Source: Woeseiaceae bacterium
GTDB lineage: Bacteria > Pseudomonadota > Gammaproteobacteria > Steroidobacterales > Woeseiaceae
DNA: 64,000 bases
Assembly (NCBI GenBank): GCA_028277185.1
Contig: JANQGQ010000044.1
Location: 186,001-250,000, forward strand
Reading direction: 5' to 3'
Position 1 is the first letter of the stretch. Each line of letters begins with the position of its first letter. The notes under the pieces were generated by a model. It did no database searches, had not been told where the DNA came from, and saw nothing but the letters and a program-made list of their open reading frames with translations. Made by a program: the position numbers and the translations under genes. Shown here piece after piece: positions 59,781-64,000 of this stretch.

Positions 59781-60601
59781 CGGCCCGGCTGGCACTGCGG
59801 GCAGCGGTACAGACGGCGCCCGCCGACGGTTTCCATGAGGATCTTGCTGCGGCAGGTACGGCACGGCTGCCCTTTGCGGCCGAACACATAAAACCGCCGC
59901 CGCTCATAGCTTTGCCCCCTGGCGCGAAGCGTCCGGTCGATCTCGGGGACGACCGTAATGCCGCGCGTGCGATACGAGCGCCGGCTGATGACGAGCGTCA
60001 GGCGGGCGAGTTCCCGAAGTCGCCGCCCATCGATGTTTTTGGGCTTCTCGGTGGGATGCACGCGCGCCACGTGCAGGGTCTCCGAGCGAAGGTAGTTGCC
60101 GTTACCCGCGAGAAAAGCCTGATCCAGATACAGCGCACCGGTGCTGCGGTTAGCGAACTGCGGCAGCAGTAAGCGCTCGACGACCGCATCGGTGTCGAGT
60201 GAGCGGTCGAGAATATCGGGACCGACGCGCGACAGAAACGGATGAGTCGCAAGCTGCCGCTCGGTCAGAACGTCGATGTCCGAGGCGCTGTAGAGCAGGG
60301 CGCTATGGGTGTCCGTGTGTAGCGCGACGCGCAGGCTGCGCGTCGTGTCGGGCAGCCGCGGCCGCTTCGCGGTGTACCAGCGGCCGTAGAGCTGATTGTG
60401 GCTGTACAAGGTCATGCCGTTGTCGAAGCGCGTGAGCATGGCCTTGCCGCGCGTGTCGACGGCCGTCACGGTGCTGCCTTCGAGGCGCCGCGCAAACCGG
60501 GTAAGCCGCGGCAGCCCGAACTCGACCGCAACGACCTGCCGATCGACCAGCACGCGTGCTATCCGATCGGCGGCAAGCCGGATCTCGGGACCCTCAGGCA
60601 A
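59777..60601 (-). CDS. nei: Endonuclease VIII-like DNA glycosylase
   Basis: 274 residues. Nei removes oxidised pyrimidines and nicks the AP site. The N-terminus after Met is PEGPEI, containing the catalytic Pro1 and Glu2 of the Fpg/Nei family. The zinc finger at the C-terminus has CRTC and [13 protein letters not shown] contains the helix-two-turn-helix. The start is TTG 60601, fixed by the requirement for Pro after the initiator Met. It overlaps the last codons of the DUF2256 gene. Confidence 0.92.
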   Translation of the reverse strand: MPEGPEIRLAADRIARVLVDRQVVAVEFGLPRLTRFARRLEGSTVTAVDTRGKAMLTRFDNGMTLYSHNQLYGRWYTAKRPRLPDTTRSLRVALHTDTHSALLYSASDIDVLTERQLATHPFLSRVGPDILDRSLDTDAVVERLLLPQFANRSTGALYLDQAFLAGNGNYLRSETLHVARVHPTEKPKNIDGRRLRELARLTLVISRRSYRTRGITVVPEIDRTLRARGQSYERRRFYVFGRKGQPCRTCRSKILMETVGGRRLYRCPQCQPGR

Positions 60602-60740
60602 GGCGTTCCCGGCGCCGGCGGCGGCAGCGCTCGGAGCAGTAGCGAACCTCGTCCCAGCAGGCGGCCCACTTGCGGCGCCAGACGAACGGCAGGCCGCACG
60701 CCGCGCAGGTCTTCCGCGGGAGGTATGGCTTGCGGTGCAT
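60594..60740 (-). CDS. DUF2256-type small zinc-finger-like protein
   Basis: 48 residues. Four Cys in [10 protein letters not shown] and [11 protein letters not shown], spaced as in a zinc ribbon, plus VWRRKW and CWDEV between them, match DUF2256. Members are short, basic and of unknown function. It overlaps the start of nei by 8 nt, so the pair are probably co-expressed; association with DNA repair would be inference. Confidence 0.85.
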   Translation of the reverse strand: MHRKPYLPRKTCAACGLPFVWRRKWAACWDEVRYCSERCRRRRRERLA

Positions 60741-60751
60741 GCGGTTCGGAC

Positions 60752-61306
60752 TTACGAGTCCGTAAGCGCCGCCTCGATCGCCGCGATCACTTTCTCGTCG
60801 TACGGTTTCGTGCGCGGGCTGAATTCGGCGATCAATTCACCGTCGCGTCCGATGAGGTACTTGTGGAAGTTCCAGCGCGGGTAGGTGCCCGATACGGCGG
60901 CCAGTTCGTCGAACAGGGGGTGAGCCTTGCCTTCCTTGACGACGGTCTTTTCGAGCATGGGGAACTGCACCTTATAAGTCAGGCGGCAGAATTCCTGGAT
61001 TTCCTCTTCGGTGCCGGGCTCCTGGCCGAGGAAGTCGTTCGACGGGATGCCGACCACGGTGAGGCCGCGTTCGCCGTACTCCCGATACAGCTTTTCGAGA
61101 CCCTCGTACTGCGGCGTAAGGCCGCATTTGGACGCCGTGTTGACGATCAATACGACATCGCCGCCATAGGCTTCCTTGAGGTTGATCGACTCGTCCGAAG
61201 CAAGCTTGCGGAAGTCGTGATCGAGGAGGTCGCGGTCTTCCCCAACGGCCTGGGCGGCAACCAGGCCCGTGAGGGCGACGAGGAGGATAGCGAGCAGTTT
61301 GTTCAT
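60752..61306 (-). CDS. Secreted glutathione peroxidase-family thiol peroxidase
   Basis: 184 residues with a cleavable signal peptide ([17 protein letters not shown], about 1-22). The catalytic region [16 protein letters not shown] has Cys in place of selenocysteine, [13 protein letters not shown] includes the Gln-containing loop, and RWNFHKYLI the Trp-Asn pair, so the tetrad is complete. A periplasmic thiol peroxidase defends against peroxides, using thioredoxin-like reductants in most bacterial members. The start is ATG 61306; a much longer frame upstream is spurious. Confidence 0.9.
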   Translation of the reverse strand: MNKLLAILLVALTGLVAAQAVGEDRDLLDHDFRKLASDESINLKEAYGGDVVLIVNTASKCGLTPQYEGLEKLYREYGERGLTVVGIPSNDFLGQEPGTEEEIQEFCRLTYKVQFPMLEKTVVKEGKAHPLFDELAAVSGTYPRWNFHKYLIGRDGELIAEFSPRTKPYDEKVIAAIEAALTDS

Positions 61307-61444
61307 GGCAAAATTCCGGCAGTCGGTTTGTTGAGCGATATGGTCGTACCTGTAAGCACCGAATCCTAGCGCGCATTTGTAACAATGGGTATCGTGTTGC
61401 GTCCTATGCTGCTTTCCCGCCGTACCTGCCCGGTCGACACTTAA

Positions 61445-61897
61445 GTGAATTCCAAAACTGTCTACTCGGCGCTGACCTATGCCGGCGCCATCCCGTTCGT
61501 CGCCTGTGCGCTGCTGCCCTACGCCGGGGTCCCGACCCTCGGCCCGTTCGGTGAGGCCAGTGTGGTGCTCATGTGGTATGGCCTCGCTATCGCGTCGTTC
61601 CTCGCGGGAACGCACTGGGCCTTCGAGCTGGCGGCGCCCGGCAAGGCGGGTTTACCGCTCTTCGTCCTGAGTAACGTGGTGGTCGTGCTGACGTGGCTCA
61701 CGGCGCTGGCGGCGCCGCCGTTTTTTGCGCTCGTCGACCAGCTGGCGGTGTTCGCGCTGCTGCTGCTCATCGACAGCCGCCTGTTCGTCGCCGGCGTCGT
61801 CGACGAACACTACTGGCGGCTCAGGAAGCGGATCACGGCCATCGTACTGTTGGCGCTCCTGGCCGGGCTGGGCCAGGAATGGATCGTCCCGGCGTGA
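61445..61897 (+). CDS. DUF3429 integral membrane protein
   Basis: 150 residues with about five hydrophobic helices. LTYAGAIPFVACALLPY and the WYGLAIASFLAGTHWAFEL stretch are the DUF3429 hallmarks. The start is GTG 61445 without a good ribosome-binding site. The stop overlaps the GTG of the FAD protein (GTGA), so the two are translationally coupled. DUF3429 genes are often beside photolyase- or FAD-amine-oxidase-type genes; function is unknown. Confidence 0.82.
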   Translation: MNSKTVYSALTYAGAIPFVACALLPYAGVPTLGPFGEASVVLMWYGLAIASFLAGTHWAFELAAPGKAGLPLFVLSNVVVVLTWLTALAAPPFFALVDQLAVFALLLLIDSRLFVAGVVDEHYWRLRKRITAIVLLALLAGLGQEWIVPA

Positions 61898-62883
61898 CCC
61901 GGATAGCCGTTATCGGCGCTGGCCTCGCGGGTTTGACGATCGCACGAGACCTCAGCGACTGCGCCGAAGTCTCGGTGTTCGAGAAGTCCAGCGGCGTTGG
62001 CGGGCGCATGGCGACGCGCTATGCAGGCGACTTCGAGTTCGATCACGGTGCGCAGTTCTTCACTGCGCACAGCGCCGCGTTTCGCGAATTCCTGGCGCCG
62101 TTGATCGCTGCCGGCACGGTCGCGCCCTGGCTCGCGCGTTTTGCCGAGTTCCACGGTCCGGAAATCAACGCGTCGCGCACGTGGACGCCCGACTATCCGC
62201 ACTACGTCGGCGTTCCGCGGATGAATGCCGTCGGCCGGGCGCTCGCCGCCGGACTCGATATCCGCCTTTCGGCCCGGGTCCTTGCCGCCGAATTCGACAG
62301 GGACCGCTGGAGCCTCGAAGTGGAGACGGACGGCGGCCGCGAAAGCCTTGACGGTTTCGACTGGTTGATCGTGACGGCGCCGCTCACGCAGAGCGTGGCG
62401 CTGCTCGGGCACGTTGGCGGCCTGGCCGCTGCCGTCGGCTCCCGCGCGATGCTCGGGTGCTATGCGCTGATGCTGGGGTTTGCGGAGATGCCGCGGCCGG
62501 GATTCGACGCGGCCCTGGTCCGGGAAGCCGACATCAGCTGGATCTCGGTCAACAGCAGCAAGCCGGGCCGCAAAGCGCCCGCCACGATGCTGATCCATGC
62601 GACCAATCGCTGGGCGGACGCGAACATGGACAGCGATCAGGACCGGGTGCAGGCGCACATGCTGTCGGAAGTGTCCCGCGTTGCAGGGATCGATGCGAAT
62701 GCCGCAGTGCACAAGTCGCTGCATCGCTGGCGCTTCGCGAATCTGCCGCAGCAATCCGGACCACCGTGCTATCTGTCGAGCGAACACCGGCTCGGCGTTG
62801 CCGGAGACTGGTGGGTTCGCGGTCGGGTCGAAGCGGCGTTTCAGAGTGCGCGCGCGCTGACCGAACGCTTCCCCCGGGCTTGA
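61894..62883 (+). CDS. NAD(P)/FAD-dependent amine-oxidase-like flavoprotein (renalase-like)
   Basis: 329 residues. The FAD-binding IAVIGAGLAGLTIARDL opens the protein, followed by VFEKSSGVGGRMATR and DHGAQFFTA, which are typical of the bacterial renalase-like group. The C-terminal LGVAGDWWVRGRVEAAFQSA contributes the second FAD contact. Bacterial renalase relatives oxidise isomeric dihydropyridine nucleotides, but the substrate here is unknown. GTG 61894 overlaps the DUF3429 stop. Confidence 0.86.
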   Translation: MTRIAVIGAGLAGLTIARDLSDCAEVSVFEKSSGVGGRMATRYAGDFEFDHGAQFFTAHSAAFREFLAPLIAAGTVAPWLARFAEFHGPEINASRTWTPDYPHYVGVPRMNAVGRALAAGLDIRLSARVLAAEFDRDRWSLEVETDGGRESLDGFDWLIVTAPLTQSVALLGHVGGLAAAVGSRAMLGCYALMLGFAEMPRPGFDAALVREADISWISVNSSKPGRKAPATMLIHATNRWADANMDSDQDRVQAHMLSEVSRVAGIDANAAVHKSLHRWRFANLPQQSGPPCYLSSEHRLGVAGDWWVRGRVEAAFQSARALTERFPRA

Positions 62884-63049
62884 ACGTTGTAGCGCCGAGG
62901 GACGCGTTTGCGCAAATTCGCCGGGTGTATCGACGCTGCAACTACGACTTTACTTTAGCTTTTCTGAGCAAGTATCTATTCGTTGGTTTCGATGCGCGGC
63001 CGTTCGTCGTGCAAGAAAAAAAATTCTTGCAATCATAGTTGTCGAGTGT
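62884..63049 (+). promoter_or_regulatory. Leader region with candidate promoter and A-loop hairpin
   Basis: This gene-free stretch is AT-richer than its surroundings. TTTACT (62949-62954) and TATCTA (62973-62978) with 18 bp between could be a promoter. A perfect 8-bp inverted repeat TGCAAGAA-N6-TTCTTGCA (63010-63031) has a loop of six A. It lies just upstream of the candidate RNA, as either its 5' hairpin or an operator. Confidence 0.4.
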
Positions 63050-63391
63050 ACCTTTGATCGTGAGGCGCAAGCCTCGGCCGAAAGGGAAACCTTGAGGCAA
63101 CCGCCCTGCTGAAAGAGGTCCGAGCCTCTCCAAGTGTCGGGGGCGGTGGACGCTGAAAGCGCAACTGGCACGCTGGACGGGGTCGAAAGACACCGTACGA
63201 CGTCAAAGGCGAAACGCAGTGAACCTCGGAACAACGCTGCGAGGAACCGAGCCGGGAGCGTGGGGTAGCCCGATACCAAGAACGCTTTCGGGTCGAAGCA
63301 CGGAGAGCCTGTCGCGAGGCAGACGAACCGGGTCAAGAACGGAAAGCGCGACAAAAGCAGTTCTACCTGGGCGTCCTCTTTAATCAAGCGC
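63050..63391 (+). ncRNA. Candidate structured non-coding RNA, family not recognised
   Basis: About 340 nt with no credible ORF and few T in the central part. Helices found by hand: 63062-63066/63071-63075 with GCAA loop; 63082-63085/63090-63093 with GAAA loop; 63100-63106/63141-63147 (7 bp) enclosing 63114-63118/63125-63129; 63177-63184/63189-63196 with GAAA loop; 63257-63261/63282-63286 enclosing 63264-63267/63274-63277; 63287-63290/63294-63297; and 63311-63316/63347-63352. The 5' end 63052-63058 can pair with 63383-63388, closing the molecule. GAAAG occurs five times. A strong terminator follows at once. RNase P, tmRNA, SRP and 6S landmarks are absent. Confidence 0.6.
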
Positions 63392-63418
63392 AAAGCGGCC
63401 TTTGGCCGCTTTTTTTTT
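63392..63418 (+). terminator. Rho-independent terminator of the candidate RNA
   Basis: GCGGCC-TTT-GGCCGC stem extended by AAA/TTT, with nine consecutive T at 63410-63418. Orientation is +, the same as the candidate RNA. Confidence 0.9.
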
Positions 63419-63527
63419 GGCATCGCGACGCGGTTTTCCCCGCCCCCGGCATGCCTGGACATGCCCGGGCCATCCTGCGAGACTCCAGACCGGTCGCCGT
63501 TTCGGGGCGATGTCAGGGAGTTCTCGC

Positions 63528-64000
63528 ATGCGCCGTACTGCATCTGTCCTCGTCCTCGCGCTGCTGGCCGCCGTACCCGCGCTCGCCGCTTCGCCGACGC
63601 TCGAGCGCATCGCGGATTCCGGCGTCTTCCGTATCGGCTACGTCCCGGACGCGGCGCCGCTGTCGTTCACCGACCCTTCCGGCGAGGCGGCCGGCTATTC
63701 GATCGATCTCTGCCGCTACATCGCCAGAGCCGTCAAGGAAGCGCTCGATCTCGACACGCTGGACATCGAGTACGTGGCGCTGAATGCCATGGAGGAGCGG
63801 CTGGGGGCGGTCGAAACGGGCAAGGTAGACATCGAATGCGGTGCGACGACCGTCACCCTGTCGCGTCGGGAACGCGTCGATTTCACGCTCATGACGTTCA
63901 TCACCGGGGCGGCAATCCTCTCGCGTCGGTCGGATCCGATCGGCAGCATCGACGACCTCGGGCAAAAGGTGATCGCCGTGATTCGCGGCACGACGACCGA
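63528..64000 (+). CDS. ABC transporter polar amino-acid-binding protein (3' cut by window edge)
   Basis: 157 residues visible before the window ends. A signal peptide (MRRTASVLVLALLAAVPALAA) is followed by the family-3 solute-binding fold: IADSGVFRIGYVPDAAPLSF, AAGYSIDLCRYIA, and the ligand-binding GKVDIECGATTVTLSRRERVDF. These resemble glutamate/aspartate-binding proteins. It starts 110 nt after the RNA terminator, so it has its own promoter. The permease genes would be expected beyond the window. Confidence 0.88.
   Translation, partial: MRRTASVLVLALLAAVPALAASPTLERIADSGVFRIGYVPDAAPLSFTDPSGEAAGYSIDLCRYIARAVKEALDLDTLDIEYVALNAMEERLGAVETGKVDIECGATTVTLSRRERVDFTLMTFITGAAILSRRSDPIGSIDDLGQKVIAVIRGTTT

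Noticed and set aside
63290-63315. B12-box-like string (ACGGAGAGCCTGTC) suggesting a cobalamin riboswitch
   Set aside because: Other conserved parts of the cobalamin aptamer are missing, the terminator is followed by an amino-acid-binding protein gene, and the match is partial.
63050-63391. CsrB/RsmZ-like RNA, because eight GGA triplets occur
   Set aside because: In such G- and A-rich sequence about that number is expected by chance, only a few fit A-N-GGA, and they are not consistently placed in hairpin loops.
62950-63543. A 197-codon open frame on the minus strand across the candidate RNA
   Set aside because: It would begin inside the leader of the binding-protein gene, crosses the terminator hairpin and the A-loop repeat, has no ribosome-binding site, and its composition follows the RNA helices. 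It is better explained as antisense to a structured RNA.

Overview
The window is a high-GC (roughly two-thirds G+C by eye) chromosomal segment. Its first 36 kb is one aerobic-type purple-bacterial photosynthesis gene cluster (PGC); the remaining 28 kb is ordinary gammaproteobacterial housekeeping and transport genes. The combination points to an aerobic anoxygenic phototroph of the Gammaproteobacteria. The evidence is the O2-dependent cyclase AcsF, a tetraheme PufC, no LH2 (puc) genes, and a DcaP-like porin and DUF4212/sodium-solute symporter module with CrbS/CrbR-like regulators. The genus cannot be read from the sequence.

Layout, PGC part. 1-16.4 kb, all on +: bchN (3' part), bchB, bchH, bchL, bchM, lhaA, puhA, a fused puhB-puhC, acsF, puhE, bchI, bchD, bchO. 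Most of these overlap or nearly touch, so this looks like one superoperon. 16.5-20.6 kb: crtB, a 52-residue membrane ORF, crtC (-), then crtE and crtF. A PpsR/CrtJ-type palindrome lies between crtC and crtE. 20.65-29.4 kb: a second such palindrome, then bchC, bchX, bchY, bchZ, pufQ-like, pufB, pufA, pufL, pufM, pufC. 29.5-36.1 kb: a GNAT/ATP-grasp pair (-), a cytochrome P450 translationally coupled to crtD (+), and crtI (-). Together these encode the dark protochlorophyllide and chlorophyllide reductases, Mg-chelatase, the aerobic cyclase, reaction centre and LH1, and carotenoid genes consistent with the spirilloxanthin series (no crtA). bchE, bchF, bchG and bchP are not in the window.

Layout, remaining part. 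36-45 kb: a DUF2306-like membrane protein, a lower-GC prolyl-oligopeptidase lipoprotein, two tandem bactofilins, a DEDDh exonuclease, a cNMP/CBS/DUF294 protein, a 79-bp perfect palindrome and a DcaP-like porin. 45-50 kb: a LuxR-type response regulator, RecQ, a doubly broken SRPBCC gene, a DUF5694 protein, a divergent HxlR/redoxin pair and a DUF1428 remnant. 50-58 kb: an HDOD protein, a large SSS-type hybrid histidine kinase, and divergently DUF4212 plus a sodium:solute symporter ending in a clear terminator. 58-64 kb: small membrane-anchored unknowns, a 50-bp imperfect tandem repeat, Nei, DUF2256, glutathione peroxidase, DUF3429, an FAD amine oxidase, and an amino-acid-binding protein cut by the window edge.

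The most unusual signal is a gene-free interval at 62.9-63.5 kb. It holds what looks like a highly structured ~340-nt RNA with several GNRA-capped hairpins, ends that can pair, and a canonical terminator immediately after. I cannot assign it to a known family. Other points to check are the PuhB-PuhC fusion, the P450 inside the carotenoid genes, and the ATP-grasp/GNAT pair next to pufC.
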